Of a DNA stretch of 64,000 bases, positions 59,214 through 61,939 are shown piece by piece. The stretch spans positions 122,374,721 through 122,438,720 of the forward strand of contig OY726559.1 in the NCBI GenBank assembly GCA_963383645.1. The letters run 5' to 3'. The notes under the pieces were generated by a model. The model made no database searches and was not told where the DNA came from. It worked only from the letters and a program-made list of their open reading frames with translations. This DNA comes from Muscardinus avellanarius (lineage: Eukaryota; Chordata; Mammalia; Rodentia; Gliridae). The position numbers and the translations under genes are program-made. Numbering within the stretch: the stretch's first letter is position 1; every line of letters starts with the position of its first letter.

Positions 59214-61757
59214 AACAAGCCAGGCATGGTGGCGTACACTTGTAATTTCAGTACTTCGGATGCTGAAACAGGAGGATCACAGGTTCAAAGCCAGCCTCAG
59301 CAATGTAGCAAAGCTTTCAGAAACCTAATGGGACCCTGTTTCCAAATAAAGAAATAAAAAATTGGGCTGCCTTGGAGGTAGAATGCCTCTAGGTTCAACT
59401 CCTAATGCAAAAAAAAAAAAAAAAAAGGAAATTAAAAAAAAAAAAAACTTAAAGGAAACCCTAACCAAAAGCAGCTAGAGTCATGAGAGAAATCTTTTAA
59501 AGTCTTGAGGATATATAATAGACTTCAGCTGCTTTAAAGACAAATTACTGGTATTTTTACTTTTTTTTAAATGCATGTAATAGAAATTTTAATATCTACA
59601 GTTTCAATAACCATTTGTTTTATTTAATGATACTAGTTTACTGTTAGCACAGATTGTTCATTTTAACTTGCAGACTGTGCCCTTTGTAAACAATGTCCAT
59701 TTTTCAGTTTTACATTCTACTATTCATCTTCCCTAAAAGTCTTCTTATGAGCAGGAACTATGACCTTTAACAGCAGAGAGTGCAATAAAATGGGAATACC
59801 TATTTAAAAGAGTTTACTGAACCTTTTTGCTGAATTTGAAAGTAAAGTTATTCAATCAAAACAATTTTTGGACTGGGTCAACTACTAAAGTGAACTAGAT
59901 GACCTAAAGGAAATAATTTTGGTACATAATAATGTCATCAATCCAGATAACAATCATCATGAAGGATATAACATATTTATTTATTTTCTCTTTACACCAG
60001 GTTATGATACACCTGAAAGTATATTTCCCTCCTTTGGTTTTAACACAAGCTCTACAAACACCTACGGAAAATGTTGTCTTGGATAAATATTTACATATAG
60101 AACCAATAATATTTCAGCTTACAACTTTAAGCACTTAAGTATATCTATATGAAAGAATTCCTAAACCAGTTAGCTGAAGTCTCTCAAATATTGTATGAGC
60201 CCCAATCTGTGGCTCATACTTCTAAATCAATATATGAGAATGCAAAGGAAAAATTTCCTACAATGATGGTCACAGAACAACTTGAAAATAAAGTATGTGA
60301 ATTTTAAAAACTATAAGGCATTAATATTAAAAAAAAAACATTAATAACTGCTATAAGAGCATATCACATAAGGCAGGAAAAGAAACACTGAGCACAGAAG
60401 TGTTATTAGTAAAATGCTAATTACAGATAATAATAATCAAGAATAAAAAGCTGATATCTACAACTTACTTTGAAATGCATTAAAAATAATCAGTTCTCAG
60501 AAAGCATGAAGAATATATGATAAAGTAAATTGTAAGGTTAAAAATTAAAGTGATAAGTAAGCCAGGCGTGGTGGCGCACGCTTGTAATTCCCACGCTTGG
60601 GAGGCAGAGACAGGAGGATCGCGCAGGTTCAAAGCCAGCCACGCGCGCTGGCTTAGGAGACCCTGTTTCCAAATAAAAATGTAAAAATAGGTCTGGGAGT
60701 GTAGCCCGGAGGAAGAAGGGCTTCCAGGAACCCCAGTACCACCACTACCAAAAAAAAAAGAAAAATTAAAGTGATAAGTATAAAAGTGCCCAGTGTAAAA
60801 CTTTAAATTTGTGATGAACTTTTGAAAATTTATTAAAAAATGGTAGATAACAACATTTTCTACTATATCAGGCTATATAATCAATGAAAAATGTCATTCA
60901 ATGTGTCTTATTACTTTGTTCTTGTTACTAACTTACATAACATACCTTCATAATGTCACATAACACAAAGAATTATAGTTATGAATTCCTAAACTATAAA
61001 GCATTTGTATATATAATCTTTAAAATTCCATTGAGAATAAAATCTCTAATTGTTATATCAAATGTTAAAATCAAAACAGACATGTCTCCAAGAACTGATA
61101 TATCTTTAAATGATCTAAATATTTTAAGTATTAACTGAAAGATTTGATTAGTATAAAGAAAGCCAAACTAGATACTTCTGAAGAAGTACTTCTTGTAATA
61201 TGAAGAAAAAAAATAATCAAAGATAGCAAGGAAATAAAAACTACCTAACAAAAGTTACTACTTTTACTACTTTCTTTTACTACTAAAAGAAAAAAATAAG
61301 TTAAAATAATCTTTGTCCTTTCTTAAGCTATGTGAAAGAAATAAGTACGAAGACCTAGAAATCAAATTCTAAAACAAAAGCTTTTCAACAATAAGTCGGC
61401 ACTTGTCTGTAGTAGAAAGTGTTCAAAAGTATTAAAATTGCTTATCTGCAATAGTACAGAAAATGCAAGATCAAGATACAACATTTATATTGATAAATTT
61501 CAATTTTTAAGTGGAAATCAAATATTTACATACCTAATATTATTTTTTAAAATTTTCAAGCAACTGAAGCATCTAAAGGTTGTGTGAGTCTTCTGTTCTT
61601 CCTGAACATCTCCTTCATGTTTTCCATAATAAAATTCATTAACTAACATAACCAATTTTCCTTTCTCTGAATCAACAGACTTATTTTTATTTGCTGTATT
61701 TGAAAATTCTGTTTTAGCCACTCCTAAAACGTTACTTATCATGTCTGGACAACAATA
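7578..61757 (-). CDS. ZNF280D: ZNF280D, zinc finger protein 280D (13 of its coding exons; 5' exons lie beyond the window)
   Basis: Multi-exon C2H2 zinc-finger gene on the minus strand. Exons in transcript order: 61757-61534, 58645-58488, 57855-57755, 56576-56430, 51774-51640, 49810-49533, 49395-49255, 40019-39957, 35518-35400, 35252-35216, 24707-24662, 12047-11992, 8193-7578. Every intron begins GT and ends AG, and phases agree at all twelve junctions, giving 706 codons plus a stop with no break. The product matches the mammalian ZNF280D order as I know it: a central finger array, a Ser/Lys/Asn-rich linker, a second Cys-rich block and an acidic tail ending near DLEDEKEK. Human ZNF280D is about 979 residues, so roughly the first 270 are outside. 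Family knowledge: a nuclear C2H2 protein, presumed DNA-binding regulator, function poorly defined. The paralogue ZNF280C is the main alternative; the long acidic tail favours D. Confidence 0.92.
8580..8920 (-). mobile_element. Old L1 ORF2 fragment, antisense
   Basis: Contains the reversed L1 hallmarks CCAACACCATTTGTTGAA and CCATTGGTTTATGGGTCTGT. Confidence 0.75.
8983..9192 (-). mobile_element. B1-ID dimer SINE, young subfamily, with target duplication
   Basis: Flanked by AATAGCCAGATTT at 8970-8982 and 9193-9205. The tail reads GGTACTGGGATTCCTGG, marking the subfamily with a rewritten ID half. Confidence 0.93.
9238..9346. repeat. Compound TA/TG microsatellite
   Basis: Alternating purine-pyrimidine tract, ending in (TG) repeats that abut a SINE. 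Confidence 0.9.
9350..9538 (-). mobile_element. B1-ID dimer SINE
   Basis: The reverse tail begins GGTACTGGGAATTGAATCC and the reverse head ends GCCACTGCACTGGC. Confidence 0.87.
9796..9992 (-). mobile_element. B1-ID dimer SINE
   Basis: Starts TGTGTGTGGTACTGAGG; the head is truncated by a small deletion near 9965. Confidence 0.85.
9993..10762. other. Last-intron sequence without a recognised element
   Basis: A/T-rich. A 20-bp local repeat (AATAATTAAATACATGA, twice) lies at 10244-10281. Confidence 0.5.
10763..10905 (-). mobile_element. B1-ID dimer SINE, truncated
   Basis: ID tail and linker present; most of the 7SL head is missing. Confidence 0.75.
11012..11449 (+). mobile_element. Two B1-ID dimer SINEs
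   Basis: An older copy at 11012-11218 and a young-subfamily copy at 11272-11449 whose tail reads GGTTTCCAGGAACCCCAGTA and runs into a CA repeat. Confidence 0.88.
11450..11488. repeat. (AC)n microsatellite at a SINE tail
   Basis: About 18 AC units grown from the SINE's A-rich end. Confidence 0.9.
11738..11876 (-). mobile_element. B1-ID dimer SINE, partial
   Basis: Begins inside the reverse ID tail (CACTGAGCTATATCCCCAG) and ends at CCTCCCAAGTAC. Confidence 0.8.
11992..12047 (-). CDS. ZNF280D: ZNF280D small coding exon (56 nt)
   Basis: The acceptor ATTTCAG precedes 12047 and the donor GTAAAT follows 11992. It encodes [18 protein letters not shown] plus two bases of a Ser codon. The intron before it (24661-12048) carries the ERV2 provirus and the VNTR-L1 composite. 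Confidence 0.87.
12231..12338. repeat. 33-34 bp inverted repeat with 41-nt loop
   Basis: The left arm at 12231-12263 starts TTCCAACTTAAGC and ends GGGACTCTT. The right arm at 12305-12338 is its near-exact reverse complement, with mismatches only around ATGCATG/ATAGCATC. Seen directly; no gene or known transposon is attached. Confidence 0.9.
12334..12540 (+). mobile_element. B1-ID dimer SINE
   Basis: The head starts within the right arm of the inverted repeat (GTTGGAATGTAGTGGTACAT) and the tail ends GAGCACCAGAAG plus A's. Confidence 0.8.
12541..13439. other. Intronic, non-repetitive as far as I can tell
   Basis: The overlapping ORFs at 12667-13048 on opposite strands have no recognisable domain. 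Confidence 0.45.
13440..13640 (+). mobile_element. MIR SINE fossil
   Basis: Diverged match to the MIR layout: CAGATACTGAGCAC-like start, CTCACTTAGCCCTCAT core, ATTTTTACAAATGGAGAAG, and a TCAAATCTGGGTCTAGCTC end. Confidence 0.75.
13641..14427. other. Intronic sequence
   Basis: Two tandem copies of an 18-bp unit (CACTCCCTATCCTATCAC) occur at about 14118-14160. Nothing else recognised. Confidence 0.5.
14428..14622 (+). mobile_element. B1-ID dimer SINE
   Basis: A long A-run forms the linker. The tail ends CCATCCCCAGTACC and leads into (AC)n at 14621-14650. Confidence 0.9.
14621..14650. repeat. (AC)15 microsatellite
   Basis: Uninterrupted CA run at a SINE 3' end, followed by an A-rich tract. 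Confidence 0.9.
14938..15057 (+). mobile_element. SINE head monomer (7SL half only)
   Basis: A B1-like head with A-rich end and no ID half. Confidence 0.75.
15118..15285 (-). mobile_element. B1-ID dimer SINE, internally deleted
   Basis: Clear reverse ID tail; the head is shortened before ACCATCATGTCCAGC. Confidence 0.82.
15286..16063. other. Intronic sequence with an isolated splice-acceptor-like small frame
   Basis: At 15713-15838 a frame of about 41 codons follows a TTTTTTAATCCATAG acceptor-like site and contains RRSKSWYDF before a stop. No repeat is recognised and no partner exon is seen, so I do not call a gene. Confidence 0.35.
16064..16330. repeat. GC-rich 50-bp tandem array with 100-bp higher-order period
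   Basis: Units at 16064-16113, 16114-16163, 16164-16213 and 16214-16263 are each exactly 50 bp. Units 1 and 3 share CCAGCGAGGCCGGCATCGGA; units 2 and 4 share CCTCCGAGGCCGGGATC. A fifth, degenerate unit follows to 16330. GC content is far above the surroundings. Confidence 0.93.
16331..16770 (+). mobile_element. Promoter-like block joined to an L1 3' end
   Basis: It follows the GC-rich array directly. It includes a CCAAT-type motif (GACCAATCAGAGGG, 16519-16532) and a TTTAAAAAA run about 27 bp later. From about 16575 the sequence matches the L1 3' UTR seen at 48230-48380 (GGGAGGGAATGGGATGGGGGC, then ACTACAATGCACCAAT) and ends in an A-rich tail at 16745-16770. Confidence 0.75.
16780..17366. other. 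Intronic sequence without a recognised element
   Basis: A/T-rich, no long frame. Confidence 0.5.
17367..17757 (+). mobile_element. Nested pair of B1-ID dimer SINEs, same orientation
   Basis: The host copy has its head at 17367-17509 and ID half at 17703-17757. A young-subfamily copy (17512-17700) sits in its A-rich linker. Confidence 0.9.
17771..17816. repeat. (GAAA)n microsatellite
   Basis: About eleven tetranucleotide units with one interruption, directly behind the SINE. Confidence 0.9.
18075..18252 (-). mobile_element. B1-ID dimer SINE
   Basis: Reverse tail GGTACTGGGGATTGAACTC, with an (AAAC)n tract inside the linker at 18154-18167. Confidence 0.87.
18710..19061 (+). repeat. 5' LTR of the ERV2 provirus (352 bp)
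   Basis: Starts TGTGGCGAGCC, ends GACGCGACA. U3 has a 32-bp tandem duplication (18726-18757, 18758-18789), each copy with AAGATGGCG, a YY1-like motif. A TGACGTGG (ATF/CRE-like) site occurs near 18854. A TATA-like TTTATAATG is at 18929-18937, CCGCCATT repeats at 18957-18980, and AATAAA at 19000-19005. Confidence 0.95.
19064..19081 (+). promoter_or_regulatory. Primer-binding site
   Basis: TGGTGGCCTGTACGGGGA lies two bases after the LTR, where reverse transcription is primed. It starts TGG as expected for a tRNA 3' end complement. I could not match it confidently to a particular tRNA. Confidence 0.7.
19220..19391 (+). repeat. 37-bp tandem repeats in the proviral leader
   Basis: Copies at 19220-19256, 19257-19293, 19294-19330 and 19331-19367, with a partial one to 19391. 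Each contains GTAGAGCTGCGATCAAAGCA or a one- to three-base variant. The array lies between two splice-donor-like GTAAGT sites (19139-19156 region) and the gag start. Confidence 0.95.
19425..20486 (+). pseudogene. gag: ERV2 gag, frameshifted within capsid
   Basis: An open frame of 353 codons. It starts MG, a likely myristoylation signal, followed by a matrix region that begins with a 45-bp in-frame duplication (19440-19484, 19485-19529). A charged Ser/Asp/Glu-rich stretch spans residues 150-172 and a proline-rich segment (PPPEPPPS) lies near residue 205, where a late-type motif is usual. The capsid N-terminal domain runs from about residue 225. The frame ends early at 20486. Capsid coding continues in a different frame (20411-21136), which indicates a frameshift near 20430-20450. 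Nucleocapsid zinc knuckles are absent. Confidence 0.88.
20411..21136 (+). pseudogene. Capsid C-terminus fused to env transmembrane subunit (deletion product)
   Basis: An open frame of 241 codons. Residues 15-103 are the capsid C-terminal domain, including the major homology region ([10 protein letters not shown] at residues 51-60). At about 20720 it passes without a break into env TM sequence: a Cys-x7-Cys pair at residues 109-117, three N-glycosylation sequons (NST, NWT, NSS), a membrane span at about 185-206, and a cytoplasmic tail. A single deletion from capsid to TM explains this. It seems not to be a functional retroviral protein; whether the chimera is expressed is unknown. Confidence 0.88.
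21299..21317 (+). promoter_or_regulatory. Polypurine tract
   Basis: AAAAACAAAAAGGGGGAAT sits directly before the 3' LTR, the plus-strand priming position. Confidence 0.85.
21318..21676 (+). repeat. 3' LTR of the ERV2 provirus (359 bp)
   Basis: Same organisation as the 5' LTR. By eye: one lost T in the first YY1-like copy, four scattered substitutions, and one additional 8-bp CCATTC-type repeat unit with two more base changes. AATAAA is at 21615-21620. Confidence 0.95.
21830..22548 (+). mobile_element. Old L1 ORF2 3' fragment
   Basis: Diverged L1M-like sequence, recognisable by the ACAACATTGAAATTGGCAGT and GATTTCTTGGATATGATTTC stretch. The same stretch recurs in reverse at about 54770-54820. 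Confidence 0.7.
22549..23799 (-). pseudogene. L1 5' UTR and ORF1 remnant
   Basis: The open 123-codon frame ending at 22551 is the C-terminal part of L1 ORF1p (the nucleic-acid-binding protein of the L1 particle). It carries the family motifs [26 protein letters not shown] and FMSSKPAL. The N-terminal half (about 22923-23440) has stops and frame changes, and 23440-23799 is the 5' UTR. ORF2 does not follow. Confidence 0.88.
23815..24661. other. Intronic sequence upstream of the 46-nt exon's donor side
   Basis: No repeat recognised. The minus-strand ORF at 24184-24528 has no identifiable domain. Confidence 0.45.
24662..24707 (-). CDS. ZNF280D: ZNF280D small coding exon (46 nt)
   Basis: The acceptor is TTTCAAG before 24707 and the donor GTAAAG after 24662. 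It encodes [15 protein letters not shown], a Lys/Glu-rich stretch corresponding to the post-finger region of the family. The intron before it, about 10.5 kb, holds the solo LTR and the CAG tract. Confidence 0.87.
24992..25184 (+). mobile_element. B1-ID dimer SINE, young subfamily
   Basis: Nearly consensus: GCCGGGCGTGGTGGC head, GCCACGCGCGCTGGC insert, tail GGCTTCCAGGAACCCCAGTA, then (AAAT)n. Confidence 0.93.
25134..25468 (+). repeat. Tandem duplication of about 167 bp across SINE boundaries
   Basis: Copy one is 25134-25301 and copy two 25302-25468. Each runs from inside one SINE's ID tail (GTGTAGCCCGG), through (AAAT)n and unique sequence, to the start of the next SINE's head. They differ mainly by one AAAT unit. 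Confidence 0.92.
25454..25930 (+). mobile_element. Two SINEs inserted serially at one target
   Basis: Copies at 25454-25645 and 25717-25930. The target AAACTAAAAGGTTTTA appears before the first, between the two, and after the second. Confidence 0.88.
26061..26532 (+). mobile_element. Solo ERV2-like LTR (472 bp)
   Basis: Starts TGTTGGGAGCC and ends CTGCTCCAGCA, flanked by ATATAT at 26055-26060 and 26533-26538 (6 bp, though low complexity). TATAAAT is at 26269-26275 and AATAAA at 26313-26318. The region after the poly(A) signal has four spaced TGACCCA repeats. No internal sequence remains. Confidence 0.85.
26653..26874 (-). mobile_element. B1-ID dimer SINE with 20-bp target duplication
   Basis: Flanked by TCTAAATTAATCCTATTTTT at 26633-26652 and 26875-26894. 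Confidence 0.92.
27003..27200 (+). mobile_element. B1-ID dimer SINE
   Basis: The tail ends CCATAGTACCAC and an (AAAC)n tract. Confidence 0.87.
27268..27432 (-). mobile_element. B1-ID dimer SINE, degraded
   Basis: ID part GGGATACTAGGGATCAAATC; the head ends in a weakened CACCCCC. Confidence 0.75.
28346..28405 (+). repeat. (CAG)20 trinucleotide tract
   Basis: Sixty bases, twenty uninterrupted CAG units, in the L1 5' UTR. On the ZNF280D transcript it reads CUG. Confidence 0.98.
30456..30658 (-). mobile_element. Young-subfamily B1-ID SINE inside L1 ORF1
   Basis: Flanked by CAAAAATTTCTT at 30444-30455 and 30659-30670; the L1 frame continues on both sides. Confidence 0.93.
31075..31150 (+). mobile_element. 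Free-standing ID element (tRNA-derived SINE)
   Basis: Monomeric ID with tRNA-like A box (TAGCTCAATGGTAGAGCATG), an anticodon-arm remnant and a B-box region (CCTGGGTTAGATGCC), followed by (AAT)n/(AAC)n to 31195. It is not part of a dimer. Confidence 0.8.
31421..31630 (+). mobile_element. B1-ID dimer SINE
   Basis: Complete copy ending CCCCCAATACCAC plus A's. Confidence 0.88.
31835..32287 (-). mobile_element. Nested pair of B1-ID dimer SINEs
   Basis: The host copy supplies the ID part (31835-31909) and the head (32166-32287). A second minus-strand copy (about 31910-32163) lies between, with a polypyrimidine/G-rich junction. Confidence 0.85.
32355..32549 (+). mobile_element. B1-ID dimer SINE
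   Basis: The head begins CAAGCATGGTGGCACATG and the tail ends AGTCCCCAATACTTC. Confidence 0.85.
32550..32830 (-). mobile_element. L1 ORF1 start and 5' UTR fragment, antisense
   Basis: This is the reverse complement of the segment at 29708-29923 with a few changes, including the reversed ORF1 start region near 32718. Confidence 0.85.
32831..33536. other. Intronic sequence; probable L2 fossil at about 33170-33400
   Basis: The purine-rich GGAAGGTGATTCCAAGCAGA segment resembles the L2 3' region; the rest is unassigned. Confidence 0.35.
33537..33660 (+). mobile_element. SINE head monomer
   Basis: A 7SL-type half only; the ID half is missing. Confidence 0.78.
33690..34650 (+). other. Unassigned block with promoter-like centre
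   Basis: TATAAAAAGG at 34014-34023 is preceded by ATTACGTCAG (ATF-like, 33977-33986) and followed by CCACGTGTGATCC and a T-rich stretch. Downstream are short open frames (34073-34315, 34416-34643) with no domain I recognise. A diverged LTR with internal sequence is possible but not shown. Confidence 0.3.
34940..35122 (+). mobile_element. B1-ID dimer SINE, young subfamily, 5'-truncated
   Basis: Starts GGCCTACACTTGTAATCCCC and ends CCAGTACCACC plus A's, 94 bp past the ZNF280D micro-exon donor in transcript sense. Confidence 0.87.
35216..35252 (-). CDS. ZNF280D: ZNF280D micro-exon (37 nt)
   Basis: Too short to show as a free open frame. The acceptor is AATTTCAG before 35252 and the donor GTAAGT after 35216. 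It encodes [11 protein letters not shown] between two split codons (Val and Glu). Both flanking phases are satisfied only if it is included. Confidence 0.88.
35400..35518 (-). CDS. ZNF280D: ZNF280D coding exon, C-terminal finger
   Basis: A 119-nt exon, acceptor AATAG after an A/T-rich tract and donor GTATGT after 35400. It encodes [11 protein letters not shown] and a His-rich tail (HLHQQETH) giving a C2H2 finger, then CQVVIKK. It leaves one base of a Val codon. Confidence 0.92.
35530..36180. other. Intronic A/T-rich sequence with a possible L2 trace
   Basis: GCTAGGTATTATGAATATAA (35878-35897) is L2-like; otherwise nothing recognised. Confidence 0.35.
36186..36368 (+). mobile_element. B1-ID dimer SINE
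   Basis: The head carries a deletion before the AGCTACTCAGGCC segment; the tail ends CAGTACCACC. Confidence 0.85.
36820..36998 (-). mobile_element. B1-ID dimer SINE
   Basis: Reverse tail GGTGCTGTGGATTGAACCC. Confidence 0.85.
37226..37417 (+). mobile_element. B1-ID dimer SINE
   Basis: Ends GATCCCCAGTAAC and continues into a CA repeat. Confidence 0.87.
37418..37468. repeat. (AC)25 microsatellite
   Basis: Pure dinucleotide run at the SINE tail. Confidence 0.95.
37720..38250 (-). mobile_element. L1 3' region, antisense
   Basis: Reverse of the ORF2 end and 3' UTR, including CATTCATCTATTGATGGACA and ACCCAAGAGTGGTATAGCTG. Confidence 0.85.
38360..38560 (+). mobile_element. Probable L2 fossil
   Basis: TTTACTGAATGCCTAGTACA followed by an AATAAA-rich stretch resembling L2. 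Confidence 0.5.
39290..39900 (+). mobile_element. Old L1 ORF2 3' fragment
   Basis: The GGATGGCTATCACCAAGAAG stretch and later text correspond to the end of ORF2; heavily diverged. Confidence 0.7.
39957..40019 (-). CDS. ZNF280D: ZNF280D small coding exon (63 nt)
   Basis: A short exon found by following the codon phase left open at 49255. The acceptor TTTAG precedes 40019 and the donor GTAACT follows 39957. It encodes FHSDHPSK then [11 protein letters not shown], matching the family order between the Cys-rich block and the next finger. A SINE lies only 71 bp upstream in transcript sense (40090-40296), just outside the acceptor. Confidence 0.9.
40090..40296 (-). mobile_element. Young-subfamily B1-ID SINE with target duplication
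   Basis: Flanked by CAATACATTTCAAA at 40076-40089 and 40297-40310. The copy lies 71 bp upstream (transcript sense) of the 63-nt exon's acceptor. Confidence 0.94.
40432..40612 (-). mobile_element. B1-ID dimer SINE, older
   Basis: The ID tail lacks the CATTCTACC segment. Confidence 0.8.
40752..41216 (+). mobile_element. Two B1-ID dimer SINEs
   Basis: Copies at 40752-40955 and 41001-41216. The second has a partially duplicated ID segment (41140-41190). Confidence 0.87.
41437..41480. repeat. (ATT)n microsatellite
   Basis: About fourteen ATT units; ACAAGTAGTGGTTTA flanks it on both sides. Confidence 0.93.
41512..41746 (+). mobile_element. B1-ID dimer SINE with (AC)n tail
   Basis: SINE 41512-41704, CA repeat 41705-41746. 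Confidence 0.9.
41870..42065 (+). mobile_element. MER5-type hAT-Charlie fossil
   Basis: GTGGGGCCCAGGAATCTGCT and the AGTAGAATCACAGACTA-like start fit the MER5 family. Confidence 0.7.
42225..42402 (-). mobile_element. B1-ID dimer SINE
   Basis: Preceded by a run of C's at 42214-42226. Confidence 0.83.
42403..42930. other. Intronic sequence with a short antisense L1 end
   Basis: ATTTTATTGGTGCACTATAA at 42466-42485 resembles a reversed L1 3' end; the remainder is unassigned. Confidence 0.45.
42931..43150 (-). mobile_element. B1-ID dimer SINE
   Basis: A long T-run precedes GCAGTACTGGGAATAGAACC. Confidence 0.9.
43151..44469. other. Intronic sequence, possible L2 trace near 43590-43700
   Basis: No gene-like frame with a recognisable domain. 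The 71-codon ORF at 43931-44146 is Lys/Ser-rich and not identified. Confidence 0.4.
44470..44695 (+). mobile_element. B1-ID dimer SINE, older
   Basis: Ends AATCTCTAGTGCCACAAAAAA and (AAAAT)n. Confidence 0.85.
44885..45080 (-). pseudogene. Probable nuclear mitochondrial fragment, ATP6-like
   Basis: On the minus strand the frame contains [18 protein letters not shown] followed by LLGNITIG. This mirrors the conserved ATP synthase subunit a segment (ETISLFIQP...ANITAG) of mammalian mitochondria. The distal part is shortened and then resembles the ATP6 end (FVSLYIL). It is about 190 bp and too diverged to be recent. It abuts a truncated L1. Confidence 0.6.
45145..48415 (+). mobile_element. 5'-truncated L1, decayed ORF2, 3' UTR and poly(A)
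   Basis: Starts within ORF2 ([15 protein letters not shown]). The reverse transcriptase region at 45804-46680 shows [25 protein letters not shown] and a [16 protein letters not shown] active-site motif. The C-terminal part reaches 48079. Many stops and frameshifts break it. The 3' UTR has GGGATGGGGAGGGAATGGGG and ends with AATAAAAATATTT plus A's. Confidence 0.93.
48582..49041 (-). mobile_element. Two B1-ID dimer SINEs, older then young subfamily
   Basis: Copies at 48582-48812 (tail GGTCTGGGGATGGAACCC) and 48834-49041 (tail GGTACTGGGGTTCCTGG, nearly consensus). Confidence 0.9.
49255..49395 (-). CDS. ZNF280D: ZNF280D coding exon, start of the second Cys-rich block
   Basis: A 141-nt exon, acceptor CATAAG before 49395 and donor GTAAGA after 49255. 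It encodes two Cys pairs, CIECC and CSFC, with candidate His ligands (ANHF and VNHM). It enters and leaves inside split Arg/Ser codons, consistent with its neighbours. Confidence 0.92.
49533..49810 (-). CDS. ZNF280D: ZNF280D coding exon, Ser/Thr/Lys/Asn-rich linker
   Basis: A 278-nt exon, acceptor TTGTAG before 49810 and donor GTAATA after 49533. It begins VTIRAS and then becomes low complexity, with imperfect repeats of the form [17 protein letters not shown]. It ends near KVNTALRNL plus two bases of an Arg codon. No finger is present, so this is probably a disordered hinge between the two finger blocks. Confidence 0.92.
49811..50519. other. Intronic sequence without a recognised element
   Basis: A/T-rich, no long frame. 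Confidence 0.5.
50520..50745 (+). mobile_element. MIR SINE fossil
   Basis: Diverged MIR body: GAATCAAAAGACCTGAGGCT, GTGATCTCGAATAAGTAACT, and a GGATCAAATAAGAGAACA segment. Confidence 0.75.
51190..51340 (+). mobile_element. Probable L2 fossil
   Basis: CTAGATGCTGGGGATATAAA followed by AGATAAATAAGATACCCA fits the L2 3' segment. Confidence 0.6.
51640..51774 (-). CDS. ZNF280D: ZNF280D coding exon, last finger of the central array
   Basis: A 135-nt, phase 0 to phase 0 exon (45 codons). The acceptor CTGACAG precedes 51774 and the donor GTGAGT follows 51640. It encodes CTKCRLQF with downstream His ligands (DHKTQHH), then the conserved post-finger segment ending LEGLPPGTK. Confidence 0.93.
51960..52296 (+). 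mobile_element. L1-type 3' UTR with poly(A)
   Basis: G-rich tract (GGGGAGGAGGGGAATGGGGG), GACTATATATGTACCAATAA, then A's. No coding part remains. Confidence 0.6.
52590..52790 (+). mobile_element. hAT-type DNA transposon fossil
   Basis: Contains CACTAGTCACATATGGTTAC and an AATTAATTTTAATTAAAATA core flanked by reverse-complementary CACATATGG/CCAAATGTGG. A non-autonomous MER element; family not fixed. Confidence 0.6.
53028..53240 (-). mobile_element. B1-ID dimer SINE, older
   Basis: Tail GGTACTGGAGATTGAACCTC with a small insertion. Confidence 0.85.
53375..53590 (+). mobile_element. Old L1 3' UTR fragment
   Basis: CTGCATATTCTCACTCATGTG and the purine-rich GGGAATGGGGCTAGGGAGAG segment are L1M-like. 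Confidence 0.6.
53660..53982. mobile_element. Two SINE head monomers in opposite orientation
   Basis: A minus-strand head at 53660-53775 and a plus-strand head at 53873-53982; neither keeps its ID half. Confidence 0.75.
53983..54575 (+). mobile_element. L1 ORF1 3' part and ORF2 start
   Basis: Reads [14 protein letters not shown] ORF1 sequence with frameshifts to about 54340. The ORF2 start then follows, with GTAAATGGCCTCAATTCCCC and CATCTGCTGCTTACAAGAAA. Confidence 0.88.
54600..55045 (-). mobile_element. Old L1 ORF2 fragment, inverted
   Basis: Reversed hallmarks TATTTTGAGTTAATATTTGT and GGTAAGGGCCCAATTTTATT; orientation is opposite to the L1 pieces on both sides. Confidence 0.8.
55060..55240 (+). 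mobile_element. L1 3' UTR end with poly(A)
   Basis: AAACCAAGCATGGGAAAGAGG ... GACTACAATGCACCAATAA plus an A-rich tail. Confidence 0.9.
55243..55545. mobile_element. SINE pair facing each other
   Basis: A plus-strand dimer at 55243-55447 is followed by a minus-strand head fragment at 55455-55545. Confidence 0.83.
55546..56429. other. Intronic sequence without a recognised element
   Basis: No long frame and no clear repeat. Confidence 0.5.
56430..56576 (-). CDS. ZNF280D: ZNF280D coding exon, two adjacent fingers
   Basis: A 147-nt, phase 0 to phase 0 exon (49 codons). The acceptor TTTCTAG precedes 56576 and the donor GTGAGA follows 56430. The first finger is completed by [16 protein letters not shown]. 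The second runs from CPFC to the His residues of HHYMKH. Being symmetric, it could be skipped without a frameshift. Confidence 0.93.
56580..57110. other. Intronic sequence without a recognised element
   Basis: No long frame and no repeat recognised. Confidence 0.45.
57120..57485 (+). mobile_element. hAT-type DNA transposon fossil
   Basis: AGAGGCCAAATCAACACC, AAAGTTTTATTGAAACACGA and CTATCTGGCCTTGTACAGAG fit a common mammalian non-autonomous hAT repeat; subfamily not fixed. Confidence 0.65.
57511..57705 (+). mobile_element. B1-ID dimer SINE, 5'-truncated
   Basis: Begins AGCAGGCTGAGACAGGAGG; the tail ends CCCAGTACCACC plus about 20 A's, only 50 bp from a ZNF280D exon donor. Confidence 0.88.
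57755..57855 (-). CDS. ZNF280D: ZNF280D coding exon, one C2H2 finger
   Basis: A 101-nt exon, acceptor TTTTAG before 57855 and donor GTACAC after 57755. It encodes a finger beginning CKICELSF with ligands C-x2-C-x12-H-x4-H. The linker after it, HKPGEMPY, is of TGEKPY type. The exon then gives the first Cys of the next finger. Confidence 0.92.
57950..58150 (+). mobile_element. MIR SINE fossil
   Basis: ATGGTTCTAAACACTTTACT, AGTAACTTGCCTGAACTCAT and GGATTTGAACTGGAGC follow the MIR layout. Confidence 0.8.
58488..58645 (-). CDS. ZNF280D: ZNF280D coding exon, finger completion plus one full C2H2 finger
   Basis: A 158-nt exon with acceptor TATAG before 58645 and donor GTAAGT after 58488. It supplies the His pair (FMNHMKHH) of the finger begun in the previous exon. 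It then carries a whole finger of form C-x2-C-x12-H-x4-H starting CQHC. It ends with one base of a Thr codon. Confidence 0.93.
58953..59428 (+). mobile_element. Two B1-ID dimer SINEs separated by (AAAT)n
   Basis: A young copy at 58953-59165, (AAAT)n at 59168-59213, then an older copy at 59217-59428. Confidence 0.9.
59460..60540. other. Intronic sequence without a recognised element
   Basis: A/T-rich; the 68-codon ORF at 59932-60138 has no domain. Confidence 0.5.
60559..60761 (+). mobile_element. Young-subfamily B1-ID SINE with target duplication
   Basis: AAATTAAAGTGATAAGTA precedes it (60541-60558) and recurs after the tail at about 60764-60781. Confidence 0.93.
60790..61530. other. Intronic sequence without a recognised element
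   Basis: A/T-rich; nothing recognised. Confidence 0.5.
61534..61757 (-). CDS. ZNF280D: ZNF280D coding exon, start of the central finger array
   Basis: A 224-nt exon. The acceptor CAG is at 61760-61758 and the donor GT at 61533-61532. It enters in phase 0 with YCCPDM, the last ligands of a finger whose first half is in an upstream exon outside the window. It leaves after two bases of an Arg codon. It encodes the spacer with [15 protein letters not shown] and then the first Cys pair (CFSC) of the next finger. The exon is fully open. Confidence 0.92.
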
Positions 61758-61939
61758 CTGAAAGAAAAAATATCAAAGCTTTATTTATTTATTTGATTAC
61801 TTATTTTAAAGGACAGCAAAGAATTACTCTTCTACTACTGTAGTAACAAGTACGGCCAGACCATGTAAAACTCTGCTGGATAATATATTAGGAAAAACAG
61901 CAGAAATCTGTGGTGCATATACATATTTTTAAATGGAAG